Below, one piece after another: positions 1 through 12,600 of a DNA stretch of 64,000 nt (positions within the stretch are counted from its first letter, which is position 1; every line of letters begins with the position of its first letter). Under the pieces are notes generated by a model. It was not told the origin of the DNA, searched no databases, and worked only from the letters and a program-made list of their open reading frames with translations. Position numbers and translations under genes: made by a program. The stretch is taken from positions 2,154,378 through 2,218,377 of the forward strand of contig NW_022985164.1 of the NCBI RefSeq assembly GCF_010093535.1. Reading direction: 5' to 3'. This DNA comes from Lindgomyces ingoldianus. Its lineage: Eukaryota; Ascomycota; Dothideomycetes; Pleosporales; Lindgomycetaceae.

Positions 1-530
1 TTACCTACCTTATATGCTGTGCACACTGTACACCACTCTTACTCTTGCTACTTAAGTGCTTATACCATAAGCAGCTAGCTGTCGGAGCCCATTCAACACC
101 TAACGCAGGATCTTCCTCTCGTTCATCATCCACTTCTAACACGCTCGTTCGGCTCTCTTGCATCAGGCAGACTTCGCCATATCCAAGCTAAATTCGCCTC
201 CTCATCCGCTCGCCTGGTTTCTTGTTACACGTCCAAGGCACGGCACCGCGTTATCTTTGCCTCCAAGCTTCCTAAACGGCGCGATCTGCAGGAACCAGTC
301 AGCGGATACGAGGGTTACCATGGCGTCCCCTCTCTGTTTAATTTATATGACCTTCCTCACAAGGCCTCATGTGCCGGGTACCCCGCGAGTCTCGACGTAG
401 TTAATTTCGTTGTGTACCTGCTGTGTGAGGAGAGATAAAAGGCGTCGACGACCCCGGCGGGGGGGAAGGGCGAGCGCGTTGTGTCCTTGAACCTTCTACG
501 CCCTCCAATTGATCTCTCCATCAATTCACT
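1..530. other. Upstream region of the sedolisin gene; no gene seen
   Basis: No convincing coding sequence. A TATA-like ataaaa lies at about 435-440, roughly 90 bases before the sedolisin ATG, followed by a GC-rich run around 450-480. It probably holds the promoter and 5' leader of the protease gene. The open frames here are short and look random. Confidence 0.4.
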
Positions 531-2684
531 ATGCGAGGTATTACTACCACCCTGCTGTCTGCAGCCATTGCAGCCCAGGCCGTCTTTGCAAGCCCGATTC
601 GCTCTCGTTCACCATATGTCGTGAAGGAGACGCACAACCCACCCCGCGAATGGACGCGATTGGAACGCGCAAAGGGCGATCATGTTGTTCAATTGCAGAT
701 TGGACTGAAACAAGGCAATTGGGATGAACTGGAGAGGCAGCTCTACGAAGGTGAGACGATGCTATTTCTCGTATCTTTGGTTATCTTTAGCTCGGCAGAA
801 TTGCAATCCTTGCGGATTCATTCCAACATTGCCGGTCTTCGGTAACGCAGGTTGCAATATGGGTCAATTCGCTACGCAACACATCCCAACCATTACGACA
901 TTGTGATGGGGAGAGTGCATTTGCTGATGTGAACAAGTCTCGGATCCTGACCATGAGCGATACGGCAAGCATCTCACCGCCGAGGAAGTAAATGAGCTCG
1001 TGCAACCATCGAATGAGACCATCGACCTTGTACGCGAGTGGCTACATGAAAATGGTATTAGCGAGATGGGCTATAGCTCCGCCAAAGACTGGATCATTGT
1101 GCATCTTCCCGTCGAGTTCGTGGAGCGTCTTTTGGACACCGAATACCACAACTACAAGCACGAAGATGGGCACATTGTAGCACGTACTACTCATTGGTCG
1201 CTTCCCCGCCACCTTCACTCTCACATTGATGCAATTCAGCCCACGACTTCATTCTTCCGCGCTGCACCCAACAAGGCCGACTTCATTCAAGTGCCTCCCC
1301 AAGTCCCGGCGAGTTACAAGAAGCCAAGCAACGAATCTATATCCAGCGTCTGCAATGTCACTTCGGTGACTCCTGAATGCTTTGCAACACTGTATTCGAC
1401 CAAGTGGTACAAACCCAAGGCCGCTGGAAAGAACAAGGTCGGATTCACCAACTACCTCGGTGAGATCCCAATCCGGCCAGACACGGAGCTCTTCCTGAAG
1501 AAATATCGCCCTGAGGCTGTGTCGTCCGCGAAATCGTTCAAGCAATACTCTATTGACAACGGACCCGTGCAAGATGGTCTTCTGACGGCGAACCAATCCG
1601 CGTCAGACATCAGCCACGAAGCCAACCTCGATGTCCAAGCGATTTCGGGCATCAGCTGGCCTACGCCCATTGATAGCTACTCCACCGGCGGCGAACCTCC
1701 ATTCATCCCCGACCTGAGCACGCCTACAAATACTAACGAGCCGTATTTGGCGTGGGTCAACTGGCTTCTAGAGCAAAAGAACATCCCGCAAGTGATCAGT
1801 ACATCGTACGGCGAGCCAGAGCAATCCGTCCCGAAATCCTACGCCGATCGCGTATGCAAACAATTTGCACAAGTCGGCGCGCGGGGTACTTCCCTCCTAT
1901 TCTCCAGCGGCGACCGTGGTGTCGGGGGAACTAACAAGTGCTTCACCAATGACGGCAAGAACACGTACCAATTTCTGGCCGACTTCCCGGCTGCATGTCC
2001 GTTTGTCACCACTGTTGGTGCAACTATGAACTTCGAGCCTGAGGAGGCTGTCTACAGACCCGCTAGGAACGATTCTGCAGGCGTGTTTCATGACTTGTAT
2101 GCCAGTGGCAGCGGATTCAGCACGTATTGGGAGAGGCCGAAATACCAGGACAAGGTCGTCCCCGCGTACATCAAGAGCCTGAACGGCCAGTATGATGGTT
2201 TGTACAATAAAGGTACGCGCCCATTCCCACCTCCCCTCCTCACAACCGACTCAACTAAGTAATTAATTCACTCTCTCTAGCTGGCCGTGGTTACCCCGAC
2301 GTCTCCGCCCAAGGCCTCTGGTTCGCCTATTTCTGGAACGGCACCGAGGGCGTCATCTCCGGTACCTCTGCCTCAGCACCCTTAACATCCGGCATCATGG
2401 CGCTCGTCAACGACGCGTTAATCGCGTCCGGGAAATCCCCGCTCGGATTCATGAATCCCTGGCTGTACTCAAAGGGATACAAAGGTTTTACGGATATCAC
2501 AAAGGGATCTAGTCATGGGTGTAATACTGATGGGTTCCCGACCAAGGAAGGCTGGGATCCGATCACTGGGTTTGGGACTCCGGTATGTATTTTCGTCTTG
2601 ATGGTAGTGAGAATGTTGCTAATGAACGGTTTCTAGAATTTCCCGGAGTTGGTGAAACTTGCGGGCGCGGATTGCGATTGGTAA
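531..2684 (+). CDS. Secreted sedolisin (S53) protease, tripeptidyl-peptidase type
   Basis: Four exons: 531-750, 938-2212, 2281-2582 and 2637-2684, giving 614 residues. The family removes tripeptides from polypeptide N-termini at acid pH, normally outside the cell. A signal peptide covers about residues 1-20 (ending VFASP). A pro-domain follows to about residue 190, then the catalytic domain. The sedolisin triad is visible: Glu301 and Asp305 in EANLDVQ and Ser528 in SGTSAS, with the oxyanion Asp399 in SSGDRG. A Ca2+-site pattern (DITKGS and GWDPITGFGTP) lies near the C-terminus. Each intron keeps the family sequence continuous, for example YEVSDPDHERYG across intron 1. The gene ends about 425 bases from the convergent Ca2+/H+ exchanger gene. 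Family and secretion are secure; the tripeptidyl versus endopeptidase subtype is inferred. Confidence 0.95.
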
Positions 2685-3109
2685 TGGATGTAAGCTTTGC
2701 TGTACTGCCTTTCCGCTCCAAAAGGGCGTGACGTGAGGGTTGCGATGTTCAACCAACCCATTCTTGCTGTAGTAATTGAAAGTATTAAGGCTACCTACCT
2801 TCAAGCTGCAACTGTGATGAGCTCCTCCCAGTGCCTGTTGCTGTAAACATCCACAGATCGGACTGAGAGCAGAAGCAGCATCCCCCATGGGTCATAACAT
2901 CAGTATGTTTCTTCGAATTGTATTCATATATACTTGGTACCAAACCATGGGAAGTATCCACAACGACAAAACATTACCGCGGATACCTTGAGCAATGTGT
3001 AGCATTGACCTTTTCTCTGATGTAGTAGTATTGACTTCTTACCAGCTCGTCTGTTCTCCAGATTCGGCTTGGCTGACACCATGTTGACTTGAGAGGGTGT
3101 GCGGACGTA
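2685..3109. other. Convergent 3' region between sedolisin and Ca2+/H+ exchanger
   Basis: Gene-less stretch where the two transcripts end towards each other. No RNA gene or repeat is apparent. Confidence 0.4.
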
Positions 3110-4717
3110 TTAAAGAGCCAATTCGGCGCCATTCGAAGTGGCGACATCAGGATTAGGATAATACCAAGCCGCCACAGCGACAATAACGTAGATAATCTAA
3201 ATCAGAGTCAGACAGGTGGGTTTCCACAAGCACCATGAATCAAATCTATACCCATGGAGTGCAGAAACAAAACATACCATCAACAAAGCACCCTCAAGAT
3301 AATTTGACTCCCCATCCCGCAGAAAGTTGCCCACTACAACAATCGAGAGGACCAACAGCACAATCATGAATATCTCGAAATTGAGATCCATGTCCTTGCC
3401 CATTATCCAGCCGACAATGACGACCAAAGGGGCGTTGAAAAGGGCAGTTTGGATCGAGGGGCCGATGCAGTGGAATAGTGCGAAATTCTATTTATGGCTG
3501 TCCGTTAGCCATTTCTTTCCCTTCCTTTTTTTTTTTTTTTTTTTTTTTTTGGAAGAAGACTCAAGGGAAAGGGAAAGACGAAGGCGAAGAGAAGACGTAC
3601 CATCTGCCCATCCCACGCCTCATCCACAGCCGTCAGATGCTCCGCCGCCTTCTCCACCAATGGCAACAATATCAGCCCCAGAAATTGATCCGGCACGCCC
3701 GCCTCAACCACATCCTCGATCCTCTCCACCAGGAAAACAGCAAGTAGAGTGACAAGTGTCAGCGCAATCACTAGCGCAACAAGGCATTCTGTGAATGTGA
3801 ATTTGGGCTTGTTGAGATCGTTTTCGCGGTCCAGATCGTGGTGTTCGTCTCGCTCGAGGACTTCGTCAAATATTGAGTGTTGACTGCGGGCGTTGAAGAA
3901 TATGTATCTGTGACGTAAGCGTAGGTCGTTAGTTCAAATTGGGGATATACTGGGCGAGGAATTCGTTGTCTTACATCCCGAAAGCGAGGATCAGCAGGAT
4001 TGAACAGACCTGGCTGATTTTGAGGACATTGCGCTGCAGTATCTCCTCGGTGAACTTTGCATGTCCATGGGGGCCTTCAACCGCGGAGCTCTTAAGTGCG
4101 GAATAGTACGCGCTTGGAATGAGTAGTCCAAACCCGGCGATGCAAAGCAGCCCATTCCCGACTTCACTGATTGCAGCGTGGAATCTTTGCGTCGATTGCC
4201 TTAGCCCACCTACGAAAAAGCAAGCTCCCAGACAAAGAAGCAAGTTGGTTAGAATGGATCCTAAGATGGCGGCCTGAATGACGGGAATCAGATTGCCGTG
4301 TTCGGAGCTGCCGTGTGGGGCCTTGTGCTTGGAGATTAGGATGAGGAAGAGGATGATCTCGACGATGGATCCAAACGCCGTCTCAATGAGGATCCCAGAC
4401 ACCTTGGGCATCTTTCTCGCGAATTCCTGGCCGGCGAAACCCAGCAGATTGGCGACTGGGACCATGGCGATGTACGAGAAGGCGAATATCGTCAATGGAG
4501 CCCCTGGGAGGGCATAGTGTAGGATAATGGCAACGGGCACGAAGACCCACAGAAGATTGACCCATTTTCCAGCAGTACTGGAGCTGCGCCAGGAGACATC
4601 GAGGAAAAGCGCAGGACTGAAGCCGCTACGACCGCTCTCGCCTTCTTGGGGGACTTCAACACCAATGACACGATGGAGAAGGGGCTGGGTCTCCGAATGG
4701 TTGTTGGAGTAGCTCAT
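3110..4717 (-). CDS. Vacuolar-type Ca2+/H+ exchanger (CAX, Vcx1-like)
   Basis: Four exons on the minus strand: 4717-3975, 3907-3601, 3487-3278 and 3196-3110, giving 448 residues. CAX proteins use the proton gradient to load Ca2+ into the vacuole. The first half carries the alpha-1 repeat with its key acid (FGSIVE) and the family run QAAILGSILTNLLL then CFFVGG. After the acidic central loop (about residues 250-275) the second half carries GWIMGKDM and a terminal helix ending AAWYYP. Ten or so hydrophobic segments fit the usual 11-helix fold. Intron 2 contains a 25-base T run on the plus strand. An in-frame ATG at 4867 would add 50 residues; 4717 (MSYSNN) was chosen because the family has a short N-terminal tail before the first helix. 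It shares a 646-base divergent upstream region with the beta-galactosidase gene. Confidence 0.92.
3526..3550. repeat. 25-base poly-T tract inside intron 2 of the CAX gene
   Basis: Uninterrupted run of 25 T on the plus strand (poly-A in the sense of the CAX transcript), within the intron 3488-3600. It is likely to vary in length and is prone to sequencing error, but it lies outside the coding exons. Confidence 0.95.
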
Positions 4718-5363
4718 CTTGCCCTTCAATTGTCGCGATTGAACAGCTTGGAGGAGGATCCTGATGGTTTGAAAGCTGCGGAAGCGTGAGGTCGAGACGG
4801 CACGAAAAGCGGGGGGCTGGTGTCTGGGCAGCAGCCATCGGTCCTTTCCAGGATTTCCAGACCGCAATTACTTTTCTCTTGGGCATCCAACAATCGGGTG
4901 CTGTCAGAGATCCTACTCTGAAAAATCAAAGTGGCTGTCAATGGTCACATCGCGAAGTCAACGCGTTGTCACGACGCTGTCATCGTCCAAACGTGCTCGA
5001 ATAGCATGACCTTGTTCGGCATTTCGGGACGAAGATACCCCCCCTGCTCCAGTGTACTCCCCTGCACCACACCATCTGGCCCGACTCCTACTTAACTCTT
5101 TCCAAGGTTTCCTCGTGCCTGTTCATCAACTCCCCCCAAGGAAAGCCGGAGAGCCCAAACCAAACTCAACTCATTAATCCGGGCTTAATTAATTAACCCA
5201 TCAATTATATCCAGGCTGGTCCCGGAATCTGACTTGTAGACTTGGAGAACTATGAATCTTCCGGTCACTAAATTTCGACGATGGATGTTTTAAAGAGCCT
5301 GGAGGTGACGCTCTGGCAAGCACTGGTGTTTCTTGCCGAGCTCTTTCGCTTCAGTGAACAAAG
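4718..5363. promoter_or_regulatory. Divergent intergenic region, CAX (-) and GH35 (+)
   Basis: The 646 bases separate the two start codons and must hold both promoters. A palindromic TTAATTAATTAA lies at 5185-5196. No conserved TATA box can be assigned with confidence. If the CAX start is at 4867 instead of 4717 the region is shorter. Confidence 0.5.
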
Positions 5364-8300
5364 ATGCTCTTCCTTGAATTTCTGCTTGGCTGTCTGGCCC
5401 TGTTCAACTTCACCCTCGCAGCGGACAATGGCCTTACGAAGGTCGTGTCGTGGGACAGCCACAGCTTGCTCATCAATGGAGAAAGGGTCATTATCATGAG
5501 CGGAGAATTCCATTACCAGCGGCTTCCAGTGCCTGAGCTCTGGCTTGACGTGTTCCAGAAATTCAAGGCCAATGGCATGAACGCCGTCAGGTTGGCTCCC
5601 CAAACTATCCCTTCCGAATTCGTAGATAATTTATTTGTTTAGCATCTACTTTTTCTGGTCCTACCACTCCGCCTTCCGCGGAACCTACGACTTCACGACC
5701 CCAGGAAAAGATATCCAGCTCATGCTGGACATGGCCAAACAAGCAGGCCTCTACGTTATCGCACGACCAGGCCCATACTGCAACGCCGAAACCAGCGCTG
5801 GTGGTCTTGCATTATGGACTAGCAATGGAAGCGGAGGGAAGCTTCGCACATCAGACGAAACATACCGGCAAGCCTGGTCAGAGTGGATTTCAGAAGTTAG
5901 CGTGATTCTCGAGAAGAATCAAATCACTAAGGGCGGCCCTGTTATCATGGTGCAGGTGGAGAACGAGCTGCAAGAGACCAAATATGTTGCTACCGACACG
6001 TTGGTAGTGTATATGGAACAATTGAAGACCGCGTTCAGGGCTGCAGGCATCATTGTCCCATTATCCTCCAACGAAAAGGGCATGCGATCAAAGAGCTGGT
6101 CAACCGACTACAACAATGTTGGAGGGACAGTCGATGTATATGGTCTCGACAGCTATCCAGGAGGTCTGAGCTGCACAAACCCAGACTCTGGCTTTAATCT
6201 CCCGCGGACTTACTATCAATGGTTCCAAGAAGTTTCATTCACGCAACCCGAATCCATTCCAGAATTCGAAGGCGGTTGGTTCCAGCCCTGGGGAGGGTAT
6301 TTTTACGACCAATGCCAAGCAGAGAAAAGTCCGGAGTTTGCTGATGTGTACTACAAAGGCGTTATTGGGCAACGCATTACACTTTTGAATCTATACATGG
6401 CGTTTGGCGGAACGAATTGGGGGCACAGTGCTGCACCAGTCGTAGGCAGTCCTTTACATAATATTTCTAAAGCTAAAGAAATTGATGAGACAAATAGGTA
6501 TACACATCCTACGACTATGACGCTCCCCTCCGCGAAACTCGCGAAGTTTCCGACAAATTTAAACATTTCAAACTCATATCGCTCTGGACCCGCGTCAGCA
6601 CCGGCCTTCAGAAAACCGTCATGGAGAGCAATGGAACGGGAAACGTCGTCAACACTTCCGCGATCTGGACTTGGGTGTTGAGAAATCCCGATACAAAAGC
6701 TGGATTCTACCTTGCAGAGAACAACAGCACTAAATCCCGAGCAGTGACGAATTTTGCAATGACTGTTAATACATCGCTGGGTAAAATCACAGTTTCGACG
6801 ATGCAATTGAATGGCCGTCAGAGCCGGTGGGTGGTAACGGATTACTCAATCGGAAACATAACGCTGCTCTATTCCTCAGCTGAGATACTCACATACGGCA
6901 TATTCAGCCACCCAGTCGTAGTCTTCTACCTCAAAGAGGGCCAGGTTGGAGAATTCGCCTTCCATTCCTCAGACCAGAACATCACTTTCCAGACGTACGG
7001 GCCAAACTCTAACGTCCAGGCTGCACCCAGCAGCAGCTCAGCCAAGTACACCCGATTCACTTACACGCAACCCAAAGGCTCAACAATTATCCGCTTCTCC
7101 AACGGTGTCCTCGCGTATCTCCTCGATATCCCCACCGCCTACACATTCTTCGCTCCCTCCACTTCCTCAAATCCAAACGTGCAGCCCGGGCAACAAATCT
7201 TCGTTCTAGGGCCTTACCTAGTCCGCACCGCCAGCATCTCCGGAACCACTGTTCACATCATCGGCGACAACGCAAACGCAACAAGCATAGAGGTATTCAG
7301 CGGCAATCTATCCATCGAAACAATATCTTGGAACAACAAAATCCTCTCCACAAAACGCACGCCCTATGGCGCGCTCACGGCCTCCATCCCAGGGACCTCT
7401 GATCGCAAGATAAATCTCCCATCTCTAACAGCCTTCAAATCTGCAGACTCGCTCCCCGAAATCTCCCCCGCATATAACGACAACACCTGGACCATCGCCA
7501 ACAAAACCACAACTCTCAGCCCCGTAAAACCACTCACTCTCCCCGTCCTCTTCAGCAGCGACTATGCCTTCTACACCGGCGCCAAACTCTACCGAGCCTA
7601 TTTCTCTAATCCCTCCGCCTCATCCCTAAACATAACAGTCCAAGGCGGGTTAGCCGCTGGCTGGAATGCCTGGCTAAACGGGAAGCTAATCGGGGCCCAC
7701 CCAGGGAATGCTTCACTCACTTCCACCACGGCCGTACTCTCATTCCATGACGTGTCATTGAAAGGATCCGGAAACGTGTTGACAGTAGTAACCGACTACA
7801 CTGGCCACGACCAAACCTCGACCGGCCCTGCAGGCGGTGAGAACCCACGCGGAATCCTTGGAGCTACACTTCTGTCTTCCACCAGCACGGCGCTCCAGTT
7901 TGATAAATGGAAGATTCAGGGTAACGCTGGTGGCGAGAAGAATATCGATCCCACGCGCGGGCCTATGAACGAAGGGGGTTTGTACGGCGAGAGATTGGGA
8001 TGGCATTTACCTGGTTTTGATAACAGTGCCTGGGAAGAAGGGAGTCCATTAGAAGGACTCAAGGGGTCGGGGATAAAGTGGTATACGACGACGTTTGAGC
8101 TGGATATTGATGAAGATTTGGATGTTCCGGTCGGAGTAGAGTTGGGCGCGCCAAAGGGCACGGTAGCCAGGGTTTTGCTGTTTGTGAATGGGTATGTGAA
8201 TCTCATTCCTCTTATGTACTTTCTCCGCTTCGGGGATTTCCGTCCAAGCCAGTGTCTTGCATATTATTCATCGAAAACTGTAACGCTGACGAAGCCAAAG

Positions 8301-8547
8301 CTACCAGTACGGTAAGTTCGTTCCGCATATTGGACCGCAGACGCGCTTCCCAATCCCTCCCGGCATCCTCAACACGCGCGGGAAAAATACGCTGTCGTTA
8401 GCGTTGTGGGCGCAAACGGATTCTGGTGTGAGACTGAGTACTCTGAGGTTGTTTGAGTATGCGAGGTATGAGAGCGGATTTGGGTTTGGCAAGATTGATG
8501 GGAAAAGACTCCAGCCCGGGTGGGTGGATAGAAGCCAGTATGCTTGA
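5364..8547 (+). CDS. Secreted beta-galactosidase, glycoside hydrolase family 35
   Basis: Four exons: 5364-5590, 5643-6441, 6498-8191 and 8301-8547, giving 988 residues, the normal size for fungal GH35 enzymes. They release terminal beta-linked galactose from pectic side chains and other plant-wall polymers outside the cell. A signal peptide covers about residues 1-20. The TIM-barrel starts with MSGEFHY; the acid/base is expected at Glu184 in QVENEL and the nucleophile at Glu283 in IPEFEGGW, followed by AFGGTNWG. The PROSITE-type motif normally ends ENEY or ENEF, so the Leu in ENEL is a mild deviation. Later beta-sandwich domains end with the conserved [15 protein letters not shown] and SGFGFG. 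Splicing of intron 2 rebuilds [10 protein letters not shown], the family sequence, which supports the model. Confidence 0.95.
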
Positions 8548-9665
8548 GATAGTAGAGAAGAAAAGAGATTTGAGCAGACTGATCCAGGGTACTGAAAAGT
8601 TGCGACGTGATCTTCTTAGTTGCTAAAATTGAATGAGATTGCTGGTAGGATGGCCGCTTGTGTCCAAATTCATTCCGGCACCCAGGTAGCGGGTGTTCCT
8701 GTATATGCATATTAATAATTAGCAATCTCGATCATGGAGCAGGGACAATGATAAGAACCGGGCGACAACCGTCCGAATTTGGGGTACAGGGCCTAGAAAT
8801 GGGTGCGGTTGATCTGTATGATGTCCATTGAGGAAGTTTGGCTTGTTCACTCACCGTTCTCATAACTTTCTAGCATCTGCGTATACACTCTGAAAAGAAA
8901 CGCGAAGTTGTTTCTCCTCTAAAGATGCTTGGATGGTGTTAGCAACCATCCTGCAGTGAAGGAAATCTTGCAGCCATAGGGGAAGTGTTCCATGATTTGC
9001 TTCGAGCAGTAAGTGGAGAATGAACGTGAGATATTAGAAGACTGCCTAGCGTGGGTTATATTGCTCACATGCATCAATGAGGAGAAATTGAGGAGAATGA
9101 AACGAGTGAAAAGAACAAAAGTTTGGGTATATTCTCTATTATCTTGGGGTATTGGTATGCATCTAGATAGCTGGATTTCCTGGGTATCATGATATTGGTT
9201 CTTCAGATTAGTATTACAACGGAAGAATGTCGAGGATGTCGCTTAGGTAATTATCGTGAATTGTGGTGAAGGAGGCCGTTGTCGCATTAGGAGGGCCGAA
9301 ATCAAGGACGAAGCCGTTGCTACGTGGAGCGCCATTTGCTGCGTAGGACTATTGCTGCAAAAAAAAAAAGCCTCCGAAATGAACGACTTTTGGCATCCGA
9401 TGACATGGAGAGGGGAGAAGGCGTTTAGGTTTAAGCAAGGTACCCCTACGAGATCCGATCGAACGATGGCATTACAGTATCCCTCTAAAGAAAATTCTCC
9501 AAATTCCATCGCCCCTATGTTGAAAGGGGAAAAAGCAAGGAATAGGCCGAGATGTTGAGTTGTATGAGGTTGACGCGGCCTAGTTGAACAGACCTTCTCC
9601 ACACCCACATACCCAAATGGAGGGAATAGAAGCGGTTTTTCTTGAGAAGGCGGAAAATTCTACAT
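8548..9665. other. Convergent intergenic region; no gene seen
   Basis: About 1.1 kb between the ends of the GH35 gene and the ATRR gene. Open frames are short and resemble nothing known. A run of ten A lies at 9360-9369. Confidence 0.4.
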
Positions 9666-12600
9666 TTAAATCGGCTCATCTCGAGGCTCAATCAATACCT
9701 CGTTTACTGCAACATGCTCAGGCTGCTTCAACGCGTACACAATCGACTTGGCCACATCTTCTGGGTCCAAGATCTTGGCTCCTGATGGCTCGCCATATTT
9801 CTTGATTGCCTCTGTATCCGTCGACATTCCAAGGAGATCGGTGGCTGTATTGCCAGGCTGTACGCTCGTGACACGAAGACCCTTTCCAGCCGTCTCGAGG
9901 CGTAAGCTTTGTAACGTAGCCTCGACAAAGAATTTGCTTGCCGAGTAGACACCCAAGCCAGGGAAGACTTTGCGACCTGCATCCGAAGATATGGCGACAA
10001 TGTGCCCCTTGCCACGGGAAAGCATCGGGGGGACGGTCGATGAAAGAATGTTGAGCAGGCCTTTGCAGTTGACATCAACGGTACGATCCCATTCCTCCGT
10101 CTGCACATTCTCCATCAGAGTCCAGTACATTACTCCTGCGCATGAAACAACAATATCGACTGGGCCAAGCTCATCATTTGCGGTTTTGAAGAGCGTTTCT
10201 ACTTGCTTCCGATCGGTCACATCGGTCTGGTGGACGATGACCTTGCCTTCACGGACCACGAGCCTACGCTTGACGGCTTCTAGGGCGTCGGTGCGCCGAG
10301 CAGCAAGAGCGATGTGGCACCCTGCTCTCGCCAGTGCAGCGGCAACGGCGGCGCCTATACCGGAGCTTGCTCCAGTCACCACAGCCACACGTCCACTCAA
10401 TGGTCCTCGGCGTGGGAGCTGAGCAGATCCACCAAGAGCATTCAGCCGTGAAGGCGGCCGAGGCAGCCAACCTCGAGCAAACCAGTGCCGTGTATACGTC
10501 TCGAGCAACGTGATATCTACCTTAGGCCTCTCAACGACGTCTCGGAAAGGCCTAGTCTTTGCGTTGTTGAGGACAACGATACCCCGCAAAAAGTCGACGC
10601 TCGGCATGCCGCTGCGAAGGATATCGACTGTAAACGAACCATCACCACCTTTCACGGAACTTCTTTTCTCAGTCCAAAGAGCGACCCACTCATCCCAGCC
10701 CAGAGGTTTCGTCGGATATCCGAGCTTATTGAGGTCGTCAAAGACGACCCTGGTATCGACAGGGGTAGGATCACCAAGGTGAAAGACGACTTGGTCTGCA
10801 TGATTCTGGTTGCTAAGATGGAGAATGGCTTTGCTGACAAAGTCCACTGGAGTCATCTCAGCTCGCCATCCTTCTACGTTCGGAGCAAAGCCAAGGTGGA
10901 TAGACTCGACAATTAAGGCATTAAAAAGATCCCATGCGTTCACTGCACCAGATGCACTATGCCCTGATATGGTTCCGGCTCGGTGTATGCGGACCGGCAG
11001 ACCTCTACGACCCGCTTCAAGAATAAGCTGTTCCGCGACCCATTTGGTCTGGCCATACCCATCAAGCAGCTTCTCTGGCACGTCGTCCACGCCGAGCATA
11101 GCATCTTCCGGCCAGCCCTCCTGGGATGGTGGCAGCACGCCATTTGTGGACACATGTTGGACTGTGCAACTCCCAAGGCACGCCAGGCGGAGAATCTCTT
11201 TTGTACCGCCAATATTGGGTCTTCTCAATGCGGCATATGGGTAGACTAGATTTACAGTCGCGGCTGCGTGGACAATGACCTGTACACGCCCGGCTAGCTC
11301 TTCAAAGGCTTCTGGAGAAAGACCGAATCGTTTTCGAGACAAATTTCCTGGGAGAATCTCAACTCGCTCCATGATGGAGTCGCTCCATAACCCAAAATCA
11401 AGCAGATTCCTACGTACTCTTGCGATGCCACCGGGCCTATCATCTTGGGCTGGATCGTTGAAACGCACGAGGCATATAATCCTCGCCGAGGTGTTTTCCA
11501 ACAAGTCATTGAGCAAAAAGGCTCCCAAGAAACCTGTGACACCTGTCAAGAGGACCGCCTTTGCTTCCTTGAGTGAGCATATTTTAGCATTGGAAGGTTG
11601 AATATCCTGGTCCAGAATCGAGTCGGCGCGCAAGACGGCAGGCAAATCTGCTTGAATCGCGGCGGTATGTCCGTCCCTAACGTTTCGAACTGTTTCCAGG
11701 TGTCCATTTAAAGTTGCAGGATCGGCAAGACGAGCCACTGGGACTCTAAATCCGAACGCACTCGATATTCGCGAAGCAAGGTCGGCAAGAGACAGACTAT
11801 GTCCACCCAAGTCGAAGAAATTGTGTTCGGGAGTTATTGCGCTTGTAGAGATATTGAGCGTTGCAGCCCAAATCTCGGTCAGGGCTTCGGTAGTGATGGG
11901 GTCCTCGGTCTTTGACTCATTTATATTATTGGGTGACTTGGATCTCGGAGGTGGTGGGAGACGCTTCAGATCGGCCTTTCCGGAAACGTCATGCGTTGGT
12001 AACTCGTCCAATTCAACCCACAAGCTTGGGATCATATATGCTGCCAGATAGGGCGAGAGTGTTCGACGCGCTGCCGGGCTATGGCCTGAGTCATCAATGT
12101 CAACAATCGGGCGGTTAGCAGTGTGCTCCTTGTCACGGACAATGTATGCCACCAATTGTCGTTCCAGGCCATCACCGTAGGCGACAACAGCGCAGTGCCT
12201 GACAGCCAGATGGCCAACAATGGCATTTTCGACTTTACCAGGAACTACCGAGTACCCTCGAAGCTTAATCATGGCTCCTGTCCTTCCAGTGATTTCCAAT
12301 AGTCCCGATGGTAGCATCCGGGCTCGGTCCCCGGTCCTATACATGCGTGATCCCGGTCTCGAGTCAAACGGGTTCGGGATGAATGCTTTTGCAGTAGTCT
12401 CTGGAAGGTTGAGGTAACCCCGCGCGAGGAGAGAGCCACCGACGAACAATTCTCCGCTAACTCCAACTTCGACTCTTTGCCCACTCTCGTCAAGGATATG
12501 AATGTGTCGAGGATCCATTGGCGGGCCCACTGGACAATAGATTGCATCCTCTTCAATCATGGCAAGCATCTCCCCAATGTCACCACATGCAATCTCATGG

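Noticed and set aside
6351..6806. 151-codon minus-strand frame across the GH35 gene
   Set aside because: It overlaps two exons and an intron of a well-supported gene and has no features of its own.
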